Shown here piece by piece: positions 1-12,600 of a DNA stretch of 64,000 nucleotides (the stretch's first letter is position 1; every line of letters starts with the position of its first letter). The notes below the pieces were generated by a model. It was given only the letters and a program-made list of their open reading frames with translations. It was not told the origin of the DNA and ran no database searches. The position numbers and the translations under genes were made by a program. The stretch covers positions 7,536,465 to 7,600,464 of the forward strand of contig JACSVZ010000004.1 in NCBI GenBank assembly GCA_014706295.1, read 5' to 3'. The stretch comes from Lycocorax pyrrhopterus obiensis. Taxonomy: Eukaryota; Chordata; Aves; Passeriformes; Paradisaeidae.

Positions 1-482
1 GCTAACTGATCAGAACAAACGCAGCACTAGAATCCTCTGCTTAACAATGAATTCAATCTGCTTTACTCTTTACCTTTTCTCCTAGACTGCAGGACAGACT
101 AGAAAGAAAATGACTCCGAATTAAAAATCGATACTCTTACAGGAAATTGTATTATTTTGCAATATAGTCTTTTACAAGTTACGTTTTGCCTATTTTCCCC
201 TTAGCCACAAAATGGGCATGAAGTAATTACTTTGAAAATGCCTTAATTTTCAACTTCATGCAAATCTAAATAAAGATGACCAAACAAAAGCTTAAACAAT
301 GGAAGGATATTTCACAGAAAATTTCTTATACAAAAAACACATAAGAAAAAGGGCCACTAGGTGACATTTTAATTTACAAATTGGCATCATTTTGGTCAAC
401 AAATATCCAAGTGCTGTTTTCTTCTATCACAACAAAGTAGCTGTACAGAAAGAAAACTGCAAAACTTGTTTTATTTTTGTTT
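1..482 (-). other. XPO1: XPO1 3' UTR, proximal part
   Basis: This sequence follows the TAA stop with no splice signal. It is AT-rich. An AATAAA hexamer on the minus strand lies at 470-475, only about 8 nt after the stop, too close to be a likely main site. I see no other minus-strand AATAAA in the interval, so the main poly(A) site is probably beyond the left edge. An AATAAA at about 270 is on the plus strand and not relevant to this transcript. Confidence 0.8.
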
Positions 483-629
483 TTAATCGCACATCTCCTC
501 AGGAATTTCATGTGGATTAAGGATGCCAGGTACAGACATCTGAAGTTTATGCTTCTCCTCTTGAGCCTGCCGAAGGGCTGTTTCTCTCTCCTCCAAGAAT
601 AAGTCTGATGTGTCTTCACCTGCGAATTC
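483..629 (-). CDS. XPO1: XPO1 exon 25 (last coding exon), residues 1024-1071 and stop
   Basis: The exon starts at EFAGEDTSD after a CAG acceptor (630-632) and runs 48 codons to EEMCD and TAA. In the family this segment forms the C-terminal helix and acidic tail that autoinhibit NES binding in the absence of RanGTP. Its charged, glutamate-rich run (residues about 1035-1052) fits a long exposed helix. The phase-0 junction joins cleanly to exon 24. Confidence 0.97.
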   Translation of the reverse strand, partial: EFAGEDTSDLFLEERETALRQAQEEKHKLQMSVPGILNPHEIPEEMCD

Positions 630-3600
630 CTGGGATAATTCACATAAAAACATTAGTTTATTGTCAAACTCTTTAGGCAGAGTAATAGCTTCCAAAATGA
701 TACAGGAGACATCTTCCCTTCCTGTTCCCTGACAGGCCACTTGCATGGTTTTCTGTTCCTACAGTCACAATTAAAATAAAGCAATATTGAAAGATGTTCA
801 CCGTGTGTTACAGAATGGGATGCCACAGTAACCCAGCATCTGGAGTGTATCACCATTAAAGGAGACTCATTACAATTCTAAAATACCTGACAATTTGCAG
901 TCTCAAAACTAATTAACAAACTATTCCCTACAAATCTTAGAATTCCAGCATCCTTAGGAAAATAAAGGCATAGCATTGCTGTAGCGAATTTCAAAACTGG
1001 TCCCAATTCCAAGCAGAATGAAAATATCTGGTTAAAAACCGACTTATTTCCCATCAGATTTAATTTTTGCAGTTGTCCTAAGGCATAAGGATTGTGTGCA
1101 CAATGTAAAACACAAGCAATGACGTTCAAGCCCAATTTATGAAATTAAATCCCAGTGAAACAGGTTCCACAAACACCACTCAGTCACATAAGCCACTGGA
1201 CAGAGTTCTCACTGCATTTTAAAAAGATACAAAATAACTTGTATTTCTGGAACAAACACTGATTCCACACTGCCCAAAAGCTTTCCAACAACACCTTGCT
1301 GAAAACTGTTTTTAATTTCTTGAGAAAAGCACACCCAACATACCTTGATTTGGACCAGGAAATCCCTTAGGTGTTCCTTGAAGGCAGGAATATCCTGGTT
1401 TAAACTGAAGAGTCCTGTTACGAACAGCTTAACCTGGGCACTAAGAGCAAACACATCAGTTAGAATTCCAGGAGGTAAGAACCCACTGAGAAGCATTACT
1501 GAATCATGCCACACTTACTCTTGCAGGTGAGGAAATGCAGATTTGAGGAGATTAGCCACATACTCCTGAATAAACATTTGGTTGTTCACTGGATTTCCAG
1601 GGTTTAAAGGAGTACTTATTTTTCCCTCTTCTACCAAGTTGAACATGTAGGCAAGGATTGACGCATGCATTGTCAAACCTGCAAAGATCAAAGTCAGACA
1701 CACGCAGTTGTTATTCAGAACAGGAGGTGTTCCATCATTTTGATGTTCAAAGGGATGGTTTCCATCACCTGCCTCACACGCAGGCACATTCTCACCTGCA
1801 GTGTGCGAGGTGTCTGTGACCACGGAGAAGATGTGCTGGAGGATATCGCAGAAATACGTCTGATAGAAACTCTGGGCAGCGGTCTCCTCCTGTGCAACGT
1901 TCTGTAGTAGGGTATAAAGGATCTGAAGTCCTGCAAAAACAGGCACAAAAAAGTGACCAAGAGAACAATATTCAAACAGCTGGGGGATTTTGGCCTTTTC
2001 CAAAACTACATGGATATCCCAAGAAATCCTGATGGGCAGCAGGATGCCCAGCATGGCACGTGATGGCTTTGTGAGGCACTGCCCCGGGCTGGCACTAGAG
2101 GGACTGACTCCCAGACATGGCACGCCTCTTTGGCTTCATTATCATATAATTAGCATATCATTAGCATAAAAAGCCAATCACACCACTTGATGAGCAAAAC
2201 CCTCTACCCAGACAAGTTTTGGCTAATTAAACAAGGAAAGACGTTTTAATGTTTAGATTTAAATGAAACTTTAGTTACTTTACTTGGTGAAATGCAAGTG
2301 GACAACATCTTTTCTCCCCATCCTAAATGGCTAAAAAAAAAAAATCAGTGGCTTCTCAATTTTTTTGTGACACCATTTTGAGCTGGTGCATCCGTTCAGC
2401 CATTTCAGAAGAGTGCCAATGCTCACATGGCAAAGAAAGCAACTAGAAACTGTAATAATGCTCTCTTCCAGCTACAGGAATGAAACAACAACCAAACATC
2501 TCAGCCCATCCATGGACACCTGGCTGACACCTTGAAGCCGAGGCAGAGGAATTCTATCCTTGTGCAAATGCAGTACAGAAGCATGTGAAAAATATGCTAA
2601 GTTTGGTTAAAGGAAGAAAAAGAACAGCATTCTACCAGATAATCTCTTATCTGTATTAAACACTTCCACTTACCTGTATCTGCAACATTTCTCATCGTGT
2701 GTTTGAAAGCCCAAATAATAGAATCCAGGACAAGTTTGAACTGTGCAGGTGGAATGGCCAGGAAGGCTGGGAAGCAGTGAGAATTTACAGCTTGGAGTAG
2801 CAAGAAGAAGTTTGTTCTATGTTCAGGATATTCTTCAAAGTCCTTGAAGGGAAAGGGGAAAAAAGCCAAGTCTCCTTAAGTTCCATCGTAACATCTTCCA
2901 CTAAACAGAGCAAGTCAGTACATACTGCACACTTAGCGAGGAAATACTCAACATGACTGAGCAGTAGTGGTGTTCTTACACTTTAAACATTTATCAACTT
3001 TAGCACTTACATGTCCTACACTGACATTTGACTTCTGCTTCCAGAAGTGCAACACTCTGAGGCCCCAGCAACATTACTAATGGCTTAAATCAGGAACTAA
3101 CCAGAGAAGTTTAAGGCAATTTAAGACATCCACCTAGACAGCTCAATTACAAAACAAGTACGCTCGTTTGAGCGGAAATTTCATCAAGTGCCACAAATGT
3201 GCTCTGTGACCGGATAAAAAACAGATAAATCACAGGATCCCACATGTTGCAATGATGTTCAGAGGGAGATGTCTTATCCCAGGTTTTAAATATAAATACC
3301 TTGTTGATCATGTTTAATGTGCACTCAAAAACAGCATCGAAGATCTGAGGTATTTCAGCAGTGATGTGTCCCCCCAGCTTGTTGACAATGATAGCCATGG
3401 TACTGAGCACCTCGGGCTCCCGAGCGGCCGGCACATTCCGCTGGTAGTCGATGAGAACTGCATCCAACAACGGAGGAACAAAGTTTTCAGCTACCTGGTT
3501 GGAAGAGTAAGCCAGGTTATAGCAGTGCAGCTGCTGAGCAAAGTCTCCAGCGCAGTTTGTAGCCAAGTTCCTCCTTTAGTTACAGGTGACACTTTTCCTA

Positions 3601-6600
3601 AGGAAGCTGAAATAGGTTCCCATCCTCTGTCTCCATCTTAAATCTCCTTGACTCCCTTTAAGGTTACTCTCAGCTAAAACCAACTGAAGTATCCCAAACA
3701 TTGCTCAGGCTTACCTCTTATAATTCCACTTCCTCCATTATATTTTACACACCTCCTGAAGCAAATTCCTGTGACCAACAACTGAACACAAACCAGAGTT
3801 CTTCCCAATTCTGCCTTACAAGTTATTTGTATAAAATACATCCACTTACCATCTGCGGATCATTGGACCTGCTCACCCAGCCAGAAATTAATTTTAAGGT
3901 TTCCCTTTTTACAGTCCTCATACTTCTAATCAAGGGCTGCTTTGTTACCATTTCACCTGGAAAATTTTAAAGCTTCAGTTAATTGTGTGAGGTCTCAAAA
4001 AAACCAAACAAAAAAAACCCTCACCAAATTAACTTCATATTAACAAAACAGAGAATGCTTGATTTTTATATCTGAATTACAAAGACTATTAAAGACTTCC
4101 TTTGTCTTTAATCTTTGCCAGTTGTAAAAATGTTCTCTCCAATCACAGCAGTTGCTGCTCGAGGAGTTCACCAGGCCCACAGCCCCAGCAACTGCTTCCT
4201 CAACTTCACTGTGTCTGGCAACGATAAATTCTGGCCATTAGATCAGCTGAATGTAAAGTTATTGATTTCCCAGCCAGTGTCTGAATTCCGAGAAGCTACT
4301 TCAAGGTAAACCAGCTGCACAGTTACCAAGCTGCATTTAACATTCCAACATCCAGGTACATCTTGTGCACTGGCCAGAAAACGAGGCACAGCACAGAATT
4401 CAGCAACTGACTCATTTCATCTTGAAATGAACTACTACAGAAGCACATTCCGCTGAGATGCCACGGGCTCTAAGTCAGCTGGTAAAACCAGGGGAGGTAA
4501 TTGAGAATTCCTTCTGTGACTGCAGGCCTGGTTTACCATGACTTTCAGGCATCTTCACTCGTTACTTTTCTGCAATACAGCCTTGTAGCAGCACAGTCTC
4601 ATCTCAAAACCCGGCTGACATCTTCTGAAGGAATGAATGAGATCCTATTTACAGACAGTCCTTTAATACTCAAAACCAGAGTAAGCTAAAAGAACACAGG
4701 CTACAACTGCATCTCAGCAAGATGCCTATAAATTCTAAGTAAGCATCCCTGGTGTTCTGCATTCTCCTAAACTTGCTCATTTATAGATGTTTCTTCCTCC
4801 CTCTAAAGCTGGGAGTTCTTTATTTGAATACAACATCTGTTAACAAAAAAAGATTTAAGTGAGCACTTTCAGTCCTTCTCCACTTTCCCAAACAGTAAAA
4901 TTAATCCAACTGGGATGTACTCTGAAACCTAATGGCAGGCACTGCCAACCCCCATTTTCAGGAAGAACATGGAATTTCTTACCATTAGCCTGAATAGCTG
5001 CAGAAATATTTTCACTTAGGCACTTGTACACATTCAGCATATCTAAATAAATTCTTCCAAGCTGAATCACAAAGGGGTGGCCAACTGCTTTACACGCTCT
5101 TACATTGGTTTTCAGAATGCTACCAAGCTGCTTAACTGTTTCAGGATCCTTTAGAATATCAACATTCTGTGAAAAAAATTAGAGTTCATCTTGGTTAGTG
5201 ATACAACCACCCTTTGGCTTTCAATATAAAAGCCTAAGTTTAAACAATTTATTTTATACACTGCCTTAAAGAACAGATCACTCAAATTTATGGACTTTTT
5301 ATAGAGATCCTGCGGTTTATTTCACGGCATTTGCCACTACCTCCAACAGAGGCAGGATAAAACTTCATTTCATTCTACTTTTCTGCAGAAGTGTTTTTGC
5401 TGCAGTGGTACAAGCATTACTCTAGTTAGAGAAAGACGAAAAACTAAGGAGATGAAGAAGTTGAAAACAGAAGGGATCCAAAGGAAATGCAGTGTGTTCT
5501 TGAGAGAAGGCAGAGTAGGAAAAGTAACTCAAGCTTGCTTAAGTTTCAGGCCCTTTAATTAGATTAACTGCAAGTGGATTGTCTCTTGTGAAGTGCAAGA
5601 CTTGTTCTTCAATGTGCAGAGATAAAAGTATTTTCAAAAGACTGAAAGAAATAGAAGATAAAGTAAGAAAAGATGTACTTTAAGAGAATGGTGGGAGAAG
5701 AAAGGAAGAACAGTGAACAGTATTTTTAGCATTTTAACTTTTCTGTTACCCAAAAGCCAAGTGAAAGGGACGCATTAGAAAAATCTACCGAAATAAATTC
5801 TGTACAGTAACAGACTGTACTTCAAAGCAGATTCAAACAAGTATTTGTTTTGTCATTTAAGTCTCCTCTCTCAAAACAACACTTTCAGTGTCATGTCACT
5901 CTCTGTCTTAGCCATTATGTAATGAAGTCCAGCCCAGCTCCGTGCACTTACTGTGAAAAATCCAACCGGGGAGGGCAAACATTTAGCAGGGTTTTAGACC
6001 TGAACATCAAACACATTCAAATGTATGAGCTCACCTTTGTTGCCTGCTGAATGATGCTGTCCCACACCTGGTTGGGCAGCAACATGTACTTTTCTATCAG
6101 ATGCTCCTGCACAGTCTGGTCTGTCTGTGCCCCAATCATGTATCCAACTGCTTCATAAAATGTGTGCACCTGATGGGAACAGCAACACCACGAACACAGA
6201 GATTAAAAAGGAAAAACTGAGGAAAAACTCAGTTTTACCAGAGCTGTGCCAGATCCACTCTGCCTGAAGTTTCAGTACATGAGTGCAGGTGCACACTACT
6301 CTCATGCCACGAGCCATGCCCTTCCCAGACAGATTTCCCCCTCCTTTTTTAGGAAGGACTGGATTTTGGATTTTCCCTTTTTGGACTGTTCCTCACCCCC
6401 TCCTTCACAAATACAAGAGCTGCAGGTAGATACTGTTATAGTAGGATATTGCTCTTTCCCAAAGCAGAATCACCAAGTTACACTCAGTGTCTTCTTTCTT
6501 GAAGGCATTCCAGAAATCAAAATTCCAACTAAATGTATTTTAATTCTCCTTCCAAACACTCTAACAGATTTCAGCAATGCAACTTGATCATGGTATTTAT

Positions 6601-9600
6601 ACCCTGGCACCGTCCCTAACAAAAACTGAAGAATATAATTCAACCCCTGCAGAACACCCCTACATTTCACCAGGAAGGGACCCTGCATTAATCTTTAGGA
6701 ATTACCCACAACCCCAAATCGAACCTACCTGTTGTGGCTGAAGGTCACAGATGATTGTGTTAATATTGTTCAGGATTTCATCAATAAATGGCATGACCTC
6801 TCCCACCTGAACCTGGACAAAGTGTCGGCGGCATTTTTGTGCTATTTTTATGAAGGTATCACAAGCCATGTCCTGGACACCATCGTGGGTTTCTAAATGA
6901 AATCAAGGCAGTTACTGCTTTGTATTTTTTCCCCTCCATGTATAGGCATCTTTTTTTAAATAATTAAAACAGCAAATTAAAAAGAGCAGATAATTACCAT
7001 GCATAAATTCAAACAGCTTGTTGACTACTGTCTTCAAAAATTTCCAGTGAGCTCTCAAAAACCGCGGGTATTGACCTACTATATACATTATATTTGATGC
7101 GATAATGGCTTTGTTGTCCTTTCCTCGCTTTTGTTCACAGAGTCCCAGGAGATCCTACAACACAACAGATTCTTAGTTTCCTCTTCAAGTTTGTCCAGTT
7201 CCATTAAAAGCATTACAAGCATAACACCCTATAAGCAGCTGTATTAAAGATGGTTGCCACAATCGAGCTCAAAATCCAAATAAAGAAATAAAACCCCTCA
7301 CAAGTGGGTTAAGATTGGGGCAATGCAATCATTTAAGCTTCATCCAAACCCTGATCACTGTTTTAAACTAAAGAATCTCCATTTTAAATTATAACTAAGG
7401 ATTCCTGCAGGGGGAGTTCAACAAGCTTTACAGTACTCAATACTGGCTGAGTAGCTGGATAGCTAAAAATACAGACTCCACATCAAATAGAAGAAATTAA
7501 ACTACATCTTCTGTATGACTTATAACTAAATATTCCGTAAGAATCTTCGTATGACTTGTTAAATTCCATTACTCTTGTAAAAGTATTATCCATCTATTAA
7601 CCAAACGTTGAGTTTGAGCATTGAATATATGGATATAGCAAAAGAGCAAGGTGCTAGGCTAATTACAATCATGGGTTACTTTTCCACTGTGCTGTATTTC
7701 ATAAGCAATCCCTTTCCATCTCTTCTGCATCCCCAAAGAATAATTTCATCATAAACTAAATTTTATCTGATGAAAAGGCTACTTGGATCAATGCATTGTT
7801 CATAGCTAACTTATTCATCACCCCTAAATTCAGGATGTGAGATTTCCCATTAATTCATTCTTATCCCCCTGCACCCACCAAGGCATCTTTCTAAGATCAC
7901 AGAGCAGTATTTCTGCAAACTTGGTTTCTTCAGCATAAATTGAAGTGTGACCAAGCTGTTAGTTCTGCCCCACCATACCTTAATTACTGTAACCAGGAAT
8001 CTCTTTTCATCTTCTTCGTGCATGGCACCGCTGATGGAGCCGATAGCCCAGCACAGGGTGTTCAGATTTTTCCACGACCACTCAGTGCCATTCACTTGAT
8101 TGTGAAGCTTTTCAGTCATAATTCGTTCCGTGTCTGCATAATCCAGATGTGTGAGATAAACTGAAAGACATCAACGGGGAACATTTTAAAGCAGCAGCCT
8201 GGATCTCAACTCCATAAGGAGTTACATAAAAACCCACTGAAGCTGTCGGGTAAAAGTGTAATGCTTCCTGCCTGAAGTCGTGACAGCATGAAGTAATAAC
8301 TGAGGCAGAAATTTGTTAAAATTATTTTAAAGATGGACAATAAATTTTATTGAGAATTTATGTTCTAAGGGATCTCAGCAAAACATCATATGCAGGTGAT
8401 GTGAAAAGTCTAAATCAATGCATGTCCCACGTGACACCAAGGCAAATTATTATCAAAAGGCATCTGTACTGATGGTCCATAGGGAATATGGGATTGGCTG
8501 CCTTTGGGGCCATTATACAGTAAGCCCATGCATTTTCTTCAGCTCTGAATTTTAGTGTCACATTTGCTGGTTGCAATAACCCACAATTAAAGTGGAGCCG
8601 GTGCTCCTGGAACAGGTCTAGGTAGAAGATTCAGGTACCACAACTCAGTCACTTGCATCAGACTCTAATAGGATTAGTGTCTCCAATATAAAACTCTAAA
8701 TCCCAGCAAGTCAAGAGCAATTTAAGGCCAGGTTCAGAAATAGATTTTTACTGTACCATAGAATACAGCTTCCACCACATTCTCCCCCTTTTTTGCCCAA
8801 GTGAATCGTATAGGTAATACAACATAAGCAATAAAAACCTGACCTGCATTTTCATATAAATAATCCTGTATCTGGCAACACAACTTAGGCTCAGGACATG
8901 CAGTAATTGTTTCATAAAACAAAAATGTTTTTCACATGCCACATGCAAATGCATTAGAACAATTAATTTAACACTGGCTATACCTACATTACAAGTAGTA
9001 AGGTGAGAATAAAAACACCCACATACACTTTGCATCTCACAAGCTTTCCAACACATACATTCCTAGTGCATAAACCTGTTGCTAAACGCTCAGTGTTCCC
9101 ATCTGCATTTGATAAAATAAATTTAATATTGAAGGTCTAATGTCCTAAATATCTGACAACTCTACTCCCTTTGCTCCCTCAAGTTACAATTAGGACTCTC
9201 GATATTTTTTCCTGCCTCAAAACACGTTATCACTGCAATACCTAAGGACAAAAATCAAGTAGTGTATTACTACTCCACCAGGTTATAAAACACTACATGC
9301 CTCAAACAGGAAACTTCAGAGCAGCCACTGCCTCCTCCCTTTCCAGTCTGTGGAGTACTCCTTGCTGATAACCCTTTTGCCCACACAATAATTCAGATCC
9401 TAAGATAACACACTGATGCAGCTGCCCAGACCCACAGCACACAAACTGCAGCCAGTTCACTTACCCAACGTTTCTCTCATATTTTTATACAAGTTTATGG
9501 AATCCGTATCCTTCATGAATTCCCGAACTACCTCCCCTTGATCATTTTCCACAACCAGGACTTCTTCAGGCTTGGCCATGCGGCTGACCATGAGCAATCG

Positions 9601-12600
9601 AACCTGGGGGAAGTTAAAACTCCATCAAACTGCAACACCAACACTCTCCCAGCTCCACAAGTGTCTCCAGAGCGCTCTGCTCAGGCAGCCTCAACCACAG
9701 AAAGGTTATACCCAGCCATGCAGAAATGTCAACTAACAAGCCATTAAGGAAAGAGCCTGCTGACTTCTCTCCCTCCAATGATCAAGCTGAGCACTTTAAA
9801 GAACCCAACCTATGTAGTGTTTATACTTTACAGAGCTTCAAAATGCTTATGTCATATTAGGGGTCTTTTAAAGACCTCTTTTCCCAAACACAGAGGTTTT
9901 CCTCCAACTTTAACACTCCAGCCTTTCTGTTTACAGAAACTGTTCAATACAGATTTATTTTTAAATGAAGTACCTTAAAAGAGCTGAAACAGCACATTAA
10001 TACTCATTATATACTGGTATCATCTTAAAGTATTTTCACATTGATTATATAACGAGAGTTGAATCAACTATCAATTACTCTAAGATAAGTTCTTATGTCA
10101 CTCCTTACATGAGGCAAAATCCCTAATTCACAAACAGAATCTGAATCTTTGCAGTGCCTTCACTTGAACGTGGCTTACCTTGGACAAAACAGGCAAATAA
10201 AGCTGTCTCCTGGGAGGAACATCAAAGTGTTGACTCCCCGAAAGCAGTGGAGAAGCAGACGTTGAGAACGGACTTTCCCTGTAGAGCTCAGCAGCTAAAT
10301 GGTTCCAATACTCCAGACAAATCTTGAAAATTTCAGTTTCTTCAACTTCTGATACCAACAACATGTAATGAAGAGCCTGGAAAAGAGTGGTTTAAACATC
10401 CAATTACTGAGTACATCTGCAGGTCAAACCACATTGCTTCAAGTTCAGTTATCCAAGTCCTGACAAAATGCCAAATTAATCTCAGAGTTTGGAACAAGAG
10501 GCATTAACATTCAATGACATTACTTACAAGTCAGAGTTGTGACTGGCAGAGCAACTAAAAACCAAGGACTCCTGTCAATTATTGTTATTTTCAAAGTCTG
10601 CATGAATTCCTAAATCTGAACTAGCCTAAAGACATCTTAAAAAATGCCATCACCAAACCAGCCTGTTTGTAAATTATCAAACCCACAGCCTCTGGAGCTT
10701 CTGCAAGGCATTTTCAGAACCTCAAAAAACCCTCACCAGCTGGTGTCAGTGATTCCTGTTCTCAAGATTATTGCTGCTACTTTGTTCTGGATCCTTTGAC
10801 CTTGGAATACTGCTGCTTTGCTTTCCACAGAAGTCATCTACCAGAACATTTTCAACTTCTTTCCTGACAGAACAGCCAGAGCAGGCTGAGCAGGGAAAGC
10901 CACTGATGCAATTCTGACAAGCTCAGATACCAACCAGAGAAATTAAAACTACACAGACAAACCTCTTTTGCCTAAGCTTATTATGCAGTCCCTGGTGAAA
11001 GATATCAAAGCAATTGCCCGTTAGTGAACAAACAGAATGAAATGATAAAATCTGAAGATATTTTCATAGCTTGGGCACTACAACAACTTAGAGCCTTTTA
11101 AAAGGTAAAGACCTGATTCAGCATCTCCACCTACAGTGTCAAAAGAGGGACTCAGAACAGCCATACATTAATCTTTACACATCATTTTTTCCTGGTAATT
11201 TCACTTAAAGTAACTTATGTAGATTCCTCTGCTAGTCTACAGAGATCCAATGAATCCATGGAACAATTTCAGGAGATCTGCTACATCCAAAGTGCAGGAA
11301 TTAACAGGTTAGAATGACACAGAGCTTTTTAAAGAAAACCTGTGCCTAGGTTCTATTACACCAGAGCTTACGGAAGTTGAATTTGCAACCATTTTAGGCA
11401 GGCGTAAGAACTTTGTTAAACATTTCACCATTCTATACATGACTGAAAGTCTTCAGAATCCAGTTTTGTAAATGTCTGTTCACAGGTCTTCCTAATACAG
11501 CCTCAGTGTAAGTAGAAACTTGAGCCTTGAGCTGTGCGTCCCTGATTCCCAGTTATTTTGAAAGCTTACTACTTGCAAATTCAGGAATTATCCGGAACCG
11601 TTAACAGCTGCTCTACTGAAAATAAAAAAAGTGATACTCCTCTGAGCCCATTTTCTAAATGAGCTACAATTTGATATTTGCAGCCAATTTTATTAATATG
11701 CGCTTTTTTTTGTAGAGGGCTACCTCCAGAAGAAATATATTGAGAACACCGGCTGGAACACAGACTGGAATTCAGATGGACACACTGGATTACAGCTAAT
11801 CAGCCTGCAAGATGTACTTCCCCCTCCCAATGGAACCTGGTCTCTAGGTTTAAAAACTGGGGTGATGTTTTTCTCCCCATCTCAGAGCAGTTCCTCAGCC
11901 TACAACCTCCAAACCCGCACAGGGCTTGATCCTGTGCACAGAAAATGGTGCTTCAAGGGGATGTGGAGCCACTTTCATTCCTCTGGAGCGCAGCAGTAGC
12001 AAAAAAGTCACCATAGAATAGTTCACTCCCAGTGAAACTGTTATTCACAATGAAAACAACACAACTGAAAATGCTAATTTGTGATCTACCCCCACTACAG
12101 CATGAAGCAGTACCCTCAGTGGTTCAGCTTTCCAATCCTTCATTCTTATCTGAATCTCCAATAATTGCCACAGTCCCAGTGGTTTTACTGTCACACTCAC
12201 TTGGTAGGGCTGTGCCACTGGCACACACAGTCTTTATTACAGAGAAACAGTCTCATCCTTGAGGATTATTTAAAGCTTTTCAGTTGGGAAATGGCAAACT
12301 AGGCAAGAAGCTACATCAGGAAGGAGGAACTGGCCTACAGCATGTGCTGGACCCTAGAAAGCAGCTCTGGATGCTCAGTGAAAACACAGACTGATGAAGT
12401 CGTAGCAACACACCTTCTCCACGTGAGAGTTAAACAAACATGTAAACCCACGGAAAAAGAATATATTCATTTACTTTGAAGCACTATTTGACACTTCCAT
12501 GGAGGAACAAGTAAGAAGAGGGTGAGACAGAGTTAAGTTTTCAGACCTTGTACTGGTGAAGGATCACTGAAAGCAGAATGCCATTGAAGCATACTAAGAA

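Larger units (their letters stand above)
3495..9464 (-). other. XPO1: XPO1 introns 19 to 13 (around exons 19 to 14)
   Basis: The introns are 3495-3849, 3957-4982, 5167-6034, 6170-6728, 6893-6997, 7155-7978 and 8161-9464. All are GT-AG. I see no separate gene, tRNA-like element or recognisable transposon in them. Open frames here are either the exons with read-through or chance. Confidence 0.85.

Noticed and set aside
470..475. Minus-strand AATAAA just after the XPO1 stop as the poly(A) signal
   Set aside because: Only about 8 nt from the stop codon; cleavage here would leave almost no 3' UTR, and known XPO1 mRNAs have a long one.
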